A stretch of 64,000 bases of DNA from Halichondria panicea (Eukaryota; Porifera; Demospongiae; Suberitida; Halichondriidae): assembly GCF_963675165.1 (NCBI RefSeq), contig NC_087390.1, positions 2,680,001 to 2,744,000 of the forward strand, given 5' to 3'. The position numbers and the translations under genes are program-made. The notes below the pieces were generated by a model that saw only the letters and a list, made by a program, of their open reading frames with translations, searched no databases and was not told where the DNA came from. Below, piece by piece: positions 46,140 through 58,068 of this stretch (position 1 is its first letter; each line of letters begins with the position of its first letter).

Positions 46140-47380
46140 AATTATACTGTACCAGATGCATCCATTATCTAATACATGCACTTCCTTTTGCTTTGATAAG
46201 TTGCTTTGATAAGTTGCTACTATATGCTTCGATAATTAAGTCTGCATTATAATTAACGCAACGTATTTCTTTTGTTGAATTGGCCGCCAATGCACAGTGC
46301 AGGTGAGGGATTTAGTCCTATAGAGCTACTCTTGAAGAGCGTGTCTATCTAAATCACTAGCATAATTATAGTCAAATCCAACTCACCTTTGTTGATGGCC
46401 ATTTAAACAAAAGTAACACGTTGTGTTAATTAGAATGCAGACAGGATTCGTTGACTTTTGACCTTGCGCAGAAAAATTGTTGGTGGTTATTTGTTTAACT
46501 GCGCGCGGGCATTAAGAATAATCACGCTCGTTTAATGTGTCTACCGCAAACGCTTAGCCAAGCGAATCAGGCTTTCTTAATAAATTAACCTTTTGCTGCA
46601 ACTACAGTACACATGCATACAGGACACACTCTTCTGCGTATGCTGGTCAGTTCTGACGATCCCAAAGTTAATATGGCCAGATATGACGTTTTGGGTGTGA
46701 TTTCGCAGATTATACACTTAAAATAAATAGTTCATTATCCTTGAGACAAAACCGCAAAATTAGTCATTAGATTCAAGGCAGGGCAGCTATATTTAGCTGC
46801 GGCTACTTCTGAAATGCTGCTACCTCGCTATTGCAGCCAAACTGCACTGTCTGTCCCATGGGTGGCCGGACTAACTGGAGTCTACTCAGTGTAATAGTAA
46901 AAAACATTTGTGGGAGTGACTTAGGAACAACTTAACTGTCCAATTGACATGAACGGGCTATGATAAACATGCATGCATGCCTTAAGTTCAGTGATAAGTG
47001 ATTTCCTGCATGTAAATGTCGATTTTTGAGTCTTGGTTGAACTCGCAAGATTTTTGTTGATACTTCAATTTATTCACTGTCCCACTAGTCTTTGCAACAT
47101 CAAAACAGCGTTGAGGGTTGAGCGCTCCATAAGACCAGTGGTGCAAAGCGTTCCATATATGGAACGCTGAACCCGACTCTATATTGCGCTGTTCTACACT
47201 CTGAAACCTTTCAACTGCTTACCTCATCAATCTATATAAGTCGGCTTAACAATAATTTATTCTACAATAATGTACAATAATATAATTCATATAATACACC
47301 CACGAGCTAGGGTATAGTACACCTCCATTATATTGTGTGGGAATGTTTCTTTATACTTAGTTGTCTTCCATTCCCTGTAG
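46140..47380. other. Spacer co-linear with block A 13360-14637
   Basis: No exon recognised. Small indels relative to A. Confidence 0.5.
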
Positions 47381-47425
47381 ATTGTCCCCAGAGACCCACT
47401 GGACGTGATCTGGCACCCTGCAGAT
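47381..47425 (+). pseudogene. EFTUD2 C-terminal exon fragment (block B)
   Basis: Reads IVPRDPLDVIWHPAD after a CCTGTAG acceptor; same internal deletion as 14638-14682, with extra substitutions (G to R, R to W). Confidence 0.75.
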
Positions 47426-48949
47426 GTGAGCATTGTCGAAACTCCTGCATTATTTTAAAGTACATGCAACTACTGTATATACCCTCACAAAATTGTGGTA
47501 TTCTATATTCTCTAGATTACAGGCACTGTAGGTAGACAGGACGTCACATCCAATGTGAACTCTTTTTATTTTCATTTATTCAAGTACAATAATTATAACA
47601 TATACCGCTAAGTACAATCAATTGCCAAGTACAAATCAATTAATCTATTATGTTTTCTTATTAATTTTACGCTCTTCAGTCAAGTATATACAAATCTATT
47701 ATGTTTCTAATTTTACGCTCTTCATCATTTATATTCGGAATCAAGATCTGAATTAACTGTGACACGATGGTTGACCAAATTTGGGAGAGGGTCTTTCAAA
47801 AAAGTATACGTTGCTTGGTAGGGGGTGATTTTATTCTTAATTGCAATCAATCAAAATCAGATCGATGTTAGATGCTTTGCCATGTCCTCAGAAACAAGCA
47901 CATTCGAATCGTTTGTATCTCTTTATTCTGCACATGTGACAATTAAGGAATGGATCCTTGAGAAGAGAGCTTGCTGATGGCCGTTCCTCTGGATCCACTA
48001 ATAGACACTTGCTGGCAAATTCATAGGCTCCTCTTAACCATCTCATCCTTGCATTGAGCTTGTGGAGCTGCAGAAATCAAGATCACACAATAATGAACCT
48101 CAATAATTACTTCAGTCAATATTCCAGGTTGCCCACTAATAAATAATTAACTATACGGTATGCAATTATTTCAGTCAATATTCCAGGTTGCCCACTAATA
48201 AAATAATTAACTATCCAGTGTATGCTTCAATACAAATTATCACAACTACAAGGAAACTTGGAAGAGAAATAGGCACACACACATAATTATAATTATTGTT
48301 GGTATGGTATAGTACTGCACACTGGATCGATACAAGCTCAGACTTCAGAGCAAAAAACTAGAGCACTGAAGTGCAAATCCTCGGCTGGTGACATGATTAT
48401 AAAGAAACCAGAATAGGGATATAATGCAGTGCATGTAGTGATGTATGACTGAGCTGTTTAGCACAGCAACTCAGGAGCAATAAAACTAAACCAGACTGGA
48501 GGCATGCTGAAACATTGAGAACAGAGTTTTAGTGGTACATGAGGTGAACTAGGCTAGTCTAGGATCACAGCAAAGAAACCTGGAGTCTCAGAGAAGTATG
48601 ACTCTTGGATAGAGTAGGATCCCAGAGTCAGCTAACAGACAACAAACAAGTCACAATTCTAGCTTTCTATTGTAGTGACCCTTTTCCACTGTTTTTGGTA
48701 CTGGATCACTTCAGCTGTAAATACGGAGGTTGCCTCGAATAAAGGCCGCGTGTAGTTAGCTAGCTAGCTGCCAACGTGCAAGTTAGTTTTTGCTCGCTTT
48801 TATTCGACAACAAAGCTCAAACATCGAAATCTACCATTAACTTACTGTGTGAAGGCTATCCAAGCTATAAACGCAGTGCTGTGGCAGCCAGGTGAGCAGA
48901 CCCAGAAATTACCAAACCAAACGACTACTATACCCGTGGCCGCCCACGC

Positions 48950-49290
48950 GCGCCTTGGGTATATCAATTCAGTCCCCACTACCCCTCATGCGGGCTATGT
49001 CGGGGTTTAGTGGGGATTTGATTTACATCAATATCAACTGCCCCACCCCAGGGGGCCTGGTTGAAATCAAATCCCCACTTCTCCTCCCATACCCCCACTT
49101 AACAACCCCGGGATTTGACTACACGCGTGCATGTGCTATACTTTTCCGGATATTACTGCTATAAGTTTGTATATTGAGGAAGTCAAATTCCCCACCCTAT
49201 CCCGCACCTCAGGGTTACTTGCTGAATCAAATCCCACTATGTCCCCACTATGCCCCGCAAGGGGGATAGTGGGGACTGACATTGATAGGT
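48950..49290. mobile_element. C-rich TIR element inside copy B
   Basis: Left GGGTATATCAATTCAGTCCC and right, in complement, TTATGCACCTATCAATGTCA then GTCCCC. Internal CCCCACTA/TAGTGGGG stretches recur. Ends resemble those at 29874 and 31520. Confidence 0.5.
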
Positions 49291-50730
49291 GCATAATGAA
49301 AGCACCACGGGTGCTGATGCCTCAGTGTAGGCAATGAAGCTACATGCTCAGCTATACATACACTGTGAATATACTTTACTACATATATACGGGGAAATGG
49401 TGAAAAGAGTGGGAAATGGTACACCATGCTGTTGCTAAAAATGAAGCCAAAAGTTCAAAATTCGTAATTATTAATGGCTGCAAGCTCTTACTTGCACTAC
49501 ACACGCAGATAAAGACCGTATGCGCAACAGAGGCACAAAGCAACCAATGGGCTACATACACATTGCAATGCTCACCTTGAGCAACTTCAGTACTGTACTT
49601 TCTTCCACCCTCCACACACTGGGGCTTTTGAGTCTCCCCTCACTGACCCCCAGGCTCTGATGGTAATATAACAACAGTGTGGACATAGCCCGCTGACTGT
49701 ACGGAGTGTCCGTGCTCATCATGAGTCGCATTGAGAGAATACCAAAGCTGTAGATGTCCGCCTTAGTGGAGAGGGGTGGAGAGAACGCATCAGGGGAATT
49801 AGCAATCATGAGTATACTGGATTCAGGCGATCGGAACCCATTTGTACCCACCGGAACAATCTCGTACTGGGGGGGGGGGGCAGGGACAGATCAACACGTG
49901 ATATGGTATTGGAGAATACAATGAAACAATACATAATGCAAAAAAGAGTATGACAAAAAGAGAACAATGCTATACTCTAATAAGTATAATTATCGCAATA
50001 GGCCCATTATGTACAGTACTCATTAGCAAAATGATGAATATAGGCTGATTTTAAGATGTCAGTATTCTTACCTGTTTAGCTTGTGAGCGTGATGAGTGAG
50101 TGGTGGTGGGAGGTATTCGAGAAGATGAGTCCAATTCTAGCGCAGCATCGAAGTCACAGATGACCACCTACAGACGTACAGAGAGATGATTAATCAACAA
50201 AATTAAGTATTTTAAGGTACATGAATTAAGTATTCAGTACAAGTACATCAAATGTACAGGTGATTGTGGATCCAGATTTATCATGCACGCTGATTATAAG
50301 GTTGAACAATAAAGGCAAAGCAATTATACCCTAAATTGATAATTATGTGTAAAAGTGTGAAACCACACACACCCACACACACCAAGACCACACCACTCAC
50401 TTGATACTTGACATCACACGAGCATTGAACAGGATTATCACAATTACAGAAGAACTTTATGAGCACGTTGCTGGCCTTCACATTCCTATGGATGCATTGA
50501 TGATTGTCGTGCAAATAATTCAATCCTTGAAGCACTTGTAAGAGAATGTATTTGACGTTTCCGACAGCAACACCCATTGCTCGAGGGTTTTTATGATGAC
50601 GTTTATGGAAATCGTGCAGACTAAGTTCTTCTTTATCGGTCACCAATCTAGCCATATCACCACTGAGTTTGGGCAGGTAGTGATAAACAAAAAATCTCCT
50701 TTTGCTTTCTTTGTGTTCTTTATCCCAAAC

Positions 50731-51005
50731 CATAGATTGAAGAGTTAAGAGGGATAGAAAACGGTTGGTATCTCGAGTAACATCCGCGCTATGCTGCGGT
50801 TTAATCGAGGCCATCACAACAATATCTATTTCTACACTCAGTGCATAATAAACTACAAGTAACTGTGCTTAGTCCTCCGTACAACTCACTTATATTTCAA
50901 GGTCTATACCTATTGTAGTAGTCATAACCAGCACGCTTACACGTTATATGTTCCAATAGCTCTAAAACAGCCTTGGGAACATATAACATTACTCTTCAAT
51001 CTATG
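50731..51005. mobile_element. 275-bp TIR insertion in the kinase exon of copy B
   Basis: CATAGATTGAAGAGT at the left and its complement at the right, flanked by CCCAAAC (50724-50730, 51006-51012). Removing it and one TSD copy restores alignment to genes A and C, so the insertion site is clear. Confidence 0.85.
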
Positions 51006-51600
51006 CCCAAACATACGCCGGGGGACTATGTTTTTGTGGCGGATTTTCGTAATGATTGCGTACTCTTTGCTGCGATAACTATAGTCTTCTTTACTGCCAA
51101 AGCCAATCCATTCACATTCTTGATAAATATCGATCCATTGCCACCCTTGCGAATAAGAGTGTGTTAGGTTGGTAGTGGTTGTATTCTATCAGATGGTAGA
51201 CTCTATCTTGTCAGGAACAGATGTATACAGTACTAGTACAGTGCCTTGTCTAAGTTTAGTCTGTCGTCTTGATGATCGATATGATCGATTGTTGCGCCTC
51301 ACTAACAGCTTGTTCAGCAGTAAAGGTGTGTACAAATGCTCCATTTCATGGACCATGAGACGGCTAATCTATAGATCTATAAATATGGAAGTGCCCCCTC
51401 CAGTTTGTGCAGGGGAGAGATTTAATCGTGAATGCTCATAAAAAATGTTGCCGTTGTGAAGAGTGCACAAGTGGTCCAACAGTATCAATAAGAGCAGTTG
51501 CTTGAGGATAGATTCGTGCAACAGGAGGGGGTGAATAAGTAGTGGAGTCTTGTTGAGCATGCCATCTCCTTGAATGCAATCAGACACAGAAACAGGGTCT

Positions 51601-52235
51601 ACTAATTTATAATGTTCTACTATCCTACGACCTATACCCTACGATCTACGGTTATTTTAGCCTCTACACAGGCTCTCCTTTTTCTGTTCTTTATCACAAT
51701 CTTTCAATAAGATAAAATACTGTATTATTCGTTCAATGAGATAAAATACGGTATTAATTGGAGGAATAAAGAAAGAAATAGACGTAGAGTTAGGAAAAAG
51801 GAGAGCCTGTATCGGGAAGTCGCGTGAGGGTAGAAGGGTGGTAGAAGGGTGAAAATGAGCGTGGGCATACTGAGCTAGAGATGTTGGACTGCCCACGCAG
51901 AGGTCTACGACTAATAAAACTTTGCCTGCAGCAAGCTGGACATGGACTTGGAACTGGAAGTTTGCAAGCACTAGCACTATAGCTAGCTATACCTTAGGCT
52001 TAGCTAGATGATCTACTAGTCTAGATTGTGTGTTTAGATTCTAATCAGACTATTACCTTTTCTTGTGTCTTTCTACATGCTATAGTAGAATAGCTTAGTC
52101 ATCATTATCATATAGCAGGTAGCTACTGCCACCAGAGCTGGCCACGCTGGTTCTCTGATCTGACTTGCAGCACAGCTTGGTGATTGTTCAGTACAGTTTT
52201 ATTAATTAACTCTGAATGCGTGGGAGAATACCTTA
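51601..52235. other. Non-genic spacer
   Basis: No gene recognised. A pair of GATAAAATAC(T/G)GTATTA strings near 51710-51755. Confidence 0.3.
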
Positions 52236-52435
52236 CGTCACGATTGTGGGCTACATATCGCCCACGTTCATAAAAATCCTTGTGGATCACGCGATTTCCC
52301 AAACCAGGCCTTACTTTTTCTTAACTGTACGCCCATTTCTTTCTTTGCTGCCTCACTATGTCTTTCTTATGTTTATGGATGAACAGTGACAACAGCAAGA
52401 AAAAGTAAGGCCTGGGAACGAGGCTAGGAAACAAT
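52236..52435. repeat. Dispersed repeat with AAGAAAAAGTAAGGCCTGG hairpin
   Basis: CCAGGCCTTACTTTTTCTT (about 52305) faces AAGAAAAAGTAAGGCCTGG (about 52397), and the right end GGGAACGAGGCTA matches TAGCCTCG-type termini. Its left half recurs inverted at 35110-35225. Confidence 0.6.
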
Positions 52436-52440
52436 GGCCC

Positions 52441-53609
52441 TGTGTCATAAAATTTTGGGCCCCCCCCCTGTTTACACCCCCCAGGGCCTAGAATTTTAAT
52501 ATTTTAGGCCCCCCGACCTAGAATGTTAACAGTTTAGGCCCCCCAAGGGGTCCATTCTCTAGGCGGCTGGCCCCTCTTTTCTGCTATCCTTTTCTGCACG
52601 ATAGAACAATTACGAACTCAAAGAGATATAATATAATGGTAAGGTTAGCTCTATTACTTGACAAAGTATCAAAGAGACATGCATGCAAAGACTCTGTATA
52701 AAAGTATGCAGCTCTGCAATGTTGGATCTGCCTGCATGTAAGACAATCGATGTTGTGCATAGCTATCGCCATAAAATTATTTGCATGCTAGGTTCGCCAT
52801 TCCAACTTTCCCAGCAGGATAAAACATGGTAGCGTTATCCCCCGAACGGCTGGCTGCCAAAAGAAGGCGAAATTTTGTGAATTCACAATAATTATAAAGC
52901 ACACGATTTTCAGTGCAAAGACAACAATTCATATCTTCTTCCATATGTTTTCCTAGATCGATTGTTGTGGATATGCTCCAGTGCAGTATATAGCATCACT
53001 ACCTCAGCTCTCAATATATGGAACCATATAGAGAGAAGAGAGAAACTCTTTTGTCTATGGTGGAATCACAGTACATGCATGTAATATAAGTGCACAAGCA
53101 AGTGAGTCCTGCATGCCCACTAATTGTTAGACTGATCAGCTAGTTTCTCTTGTGTAAAGCTCATTAATTGTTTGAAGAGTAGTCCAGGCTTGATAAGCTT
53201 TTTGGAGTAACCCATGCAGCTGCTCAGAAGCAGCAACCTTGAAAATCCGGGATATAATTATGAGGTGAATAGCAGTTTCCTTTGTAATCTGGCTGACCAA
53301 TTTGGGACAGTTGGCCCCTATGTGCTTCGTGCTGCATGAGAACTGATTCATGGAATGGTGCTGTGATGGCTGTGACCACCAGTTGCATGATATGTGTGCG
53401 TGTGAGGAGAGCTTCATTCAGCAACTGTTACTGCATGGACTGTAAATATTGTAATATAGCTGGTTTTATGTTGTTGTACGTACTTTTGAGAATACACATT
53501 CAATTACAGACTGTTGCGCTGTAATGGGGGGGGCCTAAACTTTTAAGAGGGGGCCTAGAATGTTAAAATTCGGGGCCCAATCTCATGGGGGGCCTAAAAT
53601 TATGACACC
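52441..53609. mobile_element. About 1.17-kb TIR element with GTGTCATAA ends
   Basis: GTGTCATAAAATTTT then G/A then GGCCCCCC at the left, and the complement of GGGGGGCCTAAAATTATGACAC at the right. Extra TTTAGGCCCCCC and CCTAGAATGTTAA subrepeats lie inside each end. No transposase ORF. Confidence 0.65.
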
Positions 53610-53860
53610 TGGTTCTTACACTATGCATGTCGCACAATATAGTCATATTAAGTTTTGCACGGTTCATAAAAATAGAGCACTGCACATTTCAAAATTGATA
53701 AATGTATACTACGTAGTCTTATGGGGATCATTTTGTCCTGCATGGTGACTTCAATCTTGTATTTTCAATGATATAATTATGTTCTTGTCTTGTGAGTTTA
53801 CTACCAGAAATTTCCCTACGAAATAATTGACATACATATAATTATATAAATTGATCAGCC
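53610..53860. other. 3' flank of the TRAF-Death gene
   Basis: AT-rich, no feature recognised. Confidence 0.3.
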
Positions 53861-56362
53861 TTAATTACCACAGTACTCTTCTTGTATCTTGTCAGCAAGG
53901 TTCCTATGATCCAGATGCCTTATAGCGTCCACCAAATCAGCCACACAACACTCACTGTTTTCTAGCCAATACCTCAGCATGTCAGAAAAGTACTGACTCA
54001 CGTTACTTTGCTCAATTTTTAAACTGTCAATGAAATCAGAGCTTATTCCCAGTGCTAGTGCAAACTGTTGCCATTGAGCTGTGCAACAGCCTAGAATTCG
54101 GAAAAGGCCACGTACTGTGTACACAAGATCTGATCGGGGTGGGGAGAGGGTATGATTTTGAGAGATTGTAAACAAAATTAATGGTCCTGTAAAAAGTAGA
54201 TGTATATAGCTAACACAATCATTATTACTGAGCTAAAACTGTGAAACAGATGCTCAAGAGCATTCACCTCGTGCGTTGAGCTATACATTGCATGCGCACA
54301 GCGATAAAATGGATATAATAACTTTTTACCATAATAACCTTATTATAATATTATGGGAATGATCGTGAATCTATATATTATAAAGCACATATAGATCGAT
54401 TGAAAAACAGTGATTTTGTCGCCTTCGAAGACAAGTTTTAATTTTTAACCTATTATTTTCAACTAGATCTATATACTGGTCTCATTAGCAATTAAAGCAG
54501 TCCATGAGAATGTCTAAAACAGCTCATCAATTTGTGCACACATTACACACCACGGCGTAAAATTTACAAAAGCTCTGCCAATCCTTATACAACCTATATA
54601 TATACTGCATGGTTATGAATTTCTTGTACTTTTACACTGATAATAACGACAATGCCTGTACTAATAATTCTCAACTTACTGATTTTTCCACTCTCAATTT
54701 CTCTAGAGAGGTTGCCCTTGGCTATGGCCGGAAATCTCAGAGCCTCAATGATGACCCATGTACACAGTCTCCTGTCATCAGTGCCAGTGTGTGCGTGGGT
54801 GGAGAGGAATCGCTCAAGTACTCGAGTGAAACAGTTCTCAGGAGTGGCCACTCGGCTCTCAATGCAGTCGAGCTCTTCAGGGGGCACTCCAAGATGCACT
54901 CCTAGTGATCTCCATTGCGCAGCCAGCGGTCTCAAGTCTTTTGCCAAATGTCTCAAATCTGAATAATGACCAAATATAATGCAACGGAAAAAACATGGCT
55001 AAGTTTTTCAATGGATTACTTATTGTTAATACCCTTTCTTACCAACTTTAAGTTTAAGCACTTTAAGTTTAAGCAGTTCATCTTCCATAGCTCGCCTTAG
55101 TTTGGAGGGCAATGTAACTTGAAGTGTTTGTAAAAAGTGACCATCCAGAGAAGCAGTTTTCTCCGTTATATAGCTTCTTGTCTTCTCCTAGTGACTTCAG
55201 GGATCTTCCAAATGAATGTTCCGTCGCAACTGGCGGTTTGAAGTGTTTTGTAATACCAAAAGTCTATCTTGTAGTTGGATAATTGCTGACTCAGCTTTCA
55301 CCACAGCCTCTGTTACTAGTTGTAGTCGTGAATGCACCTCAGATCGAATTTTGGTTATTTCCGACTGCAGAGCGTCTGTTTTGTTGTCTGAGGCAATTTG
55401 ATGCTCCATCAGAGATTGCTTTATGGCCAGTAGTTGATTGTGATATGCGGGGTACTCCTTTGCATGCTTCGTTAGTTCCTTGATGGTACCCTGCAGCAGA
55501 GTAATAATTATATGCGAGTACTATTATCATAGCAAATACCTTGTAGGTGCACCCCAAGTCTTTGTAGTCGCAGTCTCTTACTTGGTGAGTGCACACTGTT
55601 TTAGTATGCTTGAGCATCTGTGGGTGGAGTGGGTAAAGATTATTACGTAACCAAGAGTAGATAAGAGTAAGAGTGTTGAACTGCTAGTAACAGCAATTTC
55701 CTGCTCCTGCGTCATCACTTGATAGTAATCGGTACTATGTTAGCAACACTTCCCAGAAACTGCACATGCTGTGCGCAGTTCAGTGCTACAAACCACAGAC
55801 ACCACAGTTTACTTAACAGCACTCATTAATTGAATAGTGACGACAGTGATGACGCATGTCAAGGCAAATGCGGTTCCACGATTACTACAGCAGTTCAACA
55901 CTCTTACTCTTATCTACTCTTGACGTAACTATAGATCCCACTTGTGTGTGTTTAGCAGGGAATTATGAGCCATAATTAATCTCATAGTTTCCCAGGGCTT
56001 GAGGGTATAAAGTACAAGTATTGTTATCAGGGTGTCATACAGGATTTTGAAGTAGAGGGAGGAATTAAGAAAAGTAACCAGAAAAGTTTGCTAAAAAAGG
56101 TCAACTATATTATTTCAATACCCTGCATAGTATGTAAAATTGCCAGATATGGACACACACAACACACTATCGTATTCCTCGCTTGCGCATGTGCACCATA
56201 GCATAAAAACATTGACCCCGCACAGAAGCCATTTTCTTTTGTATTGCTCCCTCCCTCCACATTTGCATGTGAGTGTACGATTTGATTGCCATAAAATCGG
56301 AGTATCCACTAATGACTCACCTCTCTCCTAGGCAACCTCTCTCCACACCCATTGGGGCAGTA
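53861..56362 (-). CDS. TRAF zinc finger - coiled coil - double Death domain protein (5' incomplete)
   Basis: Exons on the minus strand: 56362-56321 (CPNGCGERLPRRE), 55617-55540 (HTKTVCTHQVRDCDYKDLGC), 55490-55257 (GTIKELTKHAKEYPAY, then a Glu/Gln/Leu coiled coil), 55187-55043, 54958-54680 (Death domain 1: LAAQWRSLGVHLGVPPEEL) and 54186-53861 (Death domain 2: AQWQQFALALGISSDFIDSL, ending EEYCGN). Splice phases agree across every junction (0, 0, 0, 1, 1), supporting one transcript of at least 365 codons. A 69-bp intron (55256-55188) must be removed to avoid two in-frame stops. The RING and first zinc fingers are missing; homology stops inside the 56321 exon at a join with an EFTUD2 scrap. Death domains recruit partners by homotypic contact and TRAF fingers belong to signalling adaptors, so an adaptor role is inferred. 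It may be a decaying 5'-truncated gene. Confidence 0.7.
55642..55930. mobile_element. About 290-bp TIR MITE in the TRAF-Death intron
   Basis: TACGTAACCAAGAGTAGATA and AGAGTGTTGAACTGCT face their complement at 55888-55930. One end recurs at about 5885-5925. Confidence 0.7.
56030..56105. repeat. Half-copy of the CAGGGTGTCATACAGG MITE
   Basis: Matches one arm of the element at 56825-56994 (CAGGGTGTCATACAGGATTT, TTGCTAAAAAAGGTCAACT). Confidence 0.65.
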
Positions 56363-56442
56363 TAGTCAAGCACACAGATTAACTACTCAGAGGACGTGGG
56401 TGGGTGGGTGTGAGACTGCTTATATAGCCCCTCTAAATAATA

Positions 56443-56578
56443 GTTACACTGTTTAGGAAGTTTCTACATGATTTAGAAGTCCAAAAGGCTGCATGGTTGT
56501 AGTATCCCGAACGCAGTGAGGGTTCTACTAGCCCTGAGGACTTCTAAATCATGTGGAAACTTCCTAAACAGTGTCTAG
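56443..56578. mobile_element. 136-bp hairpin element (TTACACTGTTTAGG)
   Basis: Third member of the family at 34593-34719 and 44511-44643, with the same GTATCCCGAA centre and TACATGATTTTCTAAGT repeats downstream. Confidence 0.75.
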
Positions 56579-56824
56579 CAACCATGAGTATTTAGCCAAT
56601 CAGATTTGATGTTCTTATCTAATCTTTGCTACATGATTTTCTAAGTGAAGTACATGATTTTCTAAGTAAGTACATGATAAATAAGTACATGATTTTCTAA
56701 GTTGGATAGAACACTTCCTTTAGCCAATCAAATTGCAGTATTTATGGCAAACATGATCTAGTACTTGATAGGGTTAGTTTAGTGCCCCCTAAAAACCTTG
56801 ATCTGAGCATGTACATGTACCATG

Positions 56825-56994
56825 CAGGGTGTCATACAGGGGGAAAGGGGGAATATCCCCCCCTACTAGCTCCAATTCCCCCCCCCCCCTTTCAATTATG
56901 ACTGTGGACATAACAGTTGACCTTTTTTTAGCAACATTTTCTGGTTACTTTTCTCATTTCCCCCCTCTACTTCAAAATCCTGTATGACACCCTG
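56825..56994. mobile_element. 170-bp palindromic-end MITE
   Basis: CAGGGTGTCATACAGG at the left and CCTGTATGACACCCTG at the right. Internal C-rich tract. Confidence 0.75.
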
Positions 56995-57323
56995 ATAGGG
57001 TTTGCTAGGAGCTACATACATGTATGGAATGTTTAGAAAGTTGCAGCAAACTTCTTGGCTAGCGCAAACATTCAAATATTAGTTACATGTTAGTGTCAGT
57101 GAAGTTTTGGGCAACTAAGTATATCCCTATAACTGACGTAAGGAGTGTTGACTGCATACACAACTTAGTTTGGTTTCGTTTGGCAGAATTCCCATTGATT
57201 TCAAACATTTTGATACTGAACCATAATAATTATTATGGACAAACTAATACTTTCTTGAGATAAAAATAATTACTTATATATAATTATATCTACGCCTGCC
57301 CCCTCCTTCTCTCACACACACAG
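56995..57323. other. AT-rich non-genic spacer
   Basis: No exon seen until the EFTUD2 scrap at 57324. Confidence 0.3.
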
Positions 57324-57385
57324 GCTCAGGTATTCCGTCCTCTCGGAAGGTCATCAAGTCCTATACCCTCTGCTGGTTACTAAGG
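57324..57385 (+). pseudogene. EFTUD2 exon scrap
   Basis: After an ACACACAG acceptor: AQVFRPL, then an internal deletion, then RKVIKSY, matching the two ends of the EFTUD2 exon also seen at 37391-37505. Confidence 0.6.
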
Positions 57386-58068
57386 TGATGCTAATCACTT
57401 TGTTGGTGCAGCCATTGTTGTGTTATAGCCAAAGGCCAGTGTGTGGGTGTACATGTACTTCAGTGGAACTGAACGATTTCAGGATATCACACTTTGAATA
57501 TGGATGGTGCATTGCTGGTGCTGTACGTACTACACAAACTCTGTTTATGTGGGTGCATGTTTACTTGGGAATGATGTGAAATTATAATAATGGCATGGCT
57601 ATTCACATTTTTGGCCTACTAAACTACAGCCTCGTTCCCAGGCCGATTTCATAGAACGAAAAGGATTGTAAAATAATACAAGCCTGGTATATTGATTGTA
57701 TCTGGGCGTGGTTAGGAACCGGAAACAAAAGCAGAGATTTTGCTGTTTCTCCTGGACTCTGTATAAAAGTTTCTGCTGTGTTAAAATCTAGCCATAGATT
57801 TATATCGAGCTAGCTGGCTATATAGCAAGAGTATAAGTTGTTCAGATTAACATATAATATTATATTGTCTTGTTGAAGCGAGAAGGCCTCACTCTCGTGG
57901 CAGAACAGCTCTCAAGCTGAACAACACACCTGTCGACAAGGGCAGCGTTGGTCCTCATCACAAAGGGCAGCAATTGATAGCAAAGAGACTTGCCCTGCCA
58001 TGTTGGAAAGACGTCCCTTCCTTTGACAGCAATTATATGACTATTGTGCAGTTTTGTTTTATTGACAC
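57386..58068. other. Non-genic stretch
   Basis: A lone CAGCCTCGTTCCCAGGCCG end lies at about 57631. No gene. Confidence 0.4.

Larger units (their letters stand above)
41616..51600. repeat. Duplicated block B (paired with 10570-17600)
   Basis: Co-linear with block A apart from insertions: hairpin, DUF3504 fragment and MULE at 44.5-46.13 kb; about 1 kb at 48.35-49.4 kb; and a TIR element at 50731-51005. Small indels also distinguish it from A. Confidence 0.85.
47888..51600 (-). pseudogene. NACHT-kinase gene copy B, 5'-truncated and disrupted
   Basis: Exon equivalents: last 48067-47888, third 49866-49576, second 50167-50072, first from 50401 upward. The first exon is interrupted by a TIR element (50731-51005) and resumes at 51013 with shifted frames up to about 51600, where homology ends before the NACHT region. 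The catalytic loop reads HRNVKASN (Asp to Asn). The normal stop has become TGT, adding 17 codons. An extra 1 kb lies between the third and last exons. All exons keep splice sites. Upstream segments resemble gene C in places and gene A in others. Confidence 0.85.

Noticed and set aside
49552-50817. Kinase exons of copy B as a functional separate kinase gene
   Set aside because: Exon 1 is interrupted by a transposon, the catalytic loop is HRN and the stop codon is lost, so a pseudogene fits better.
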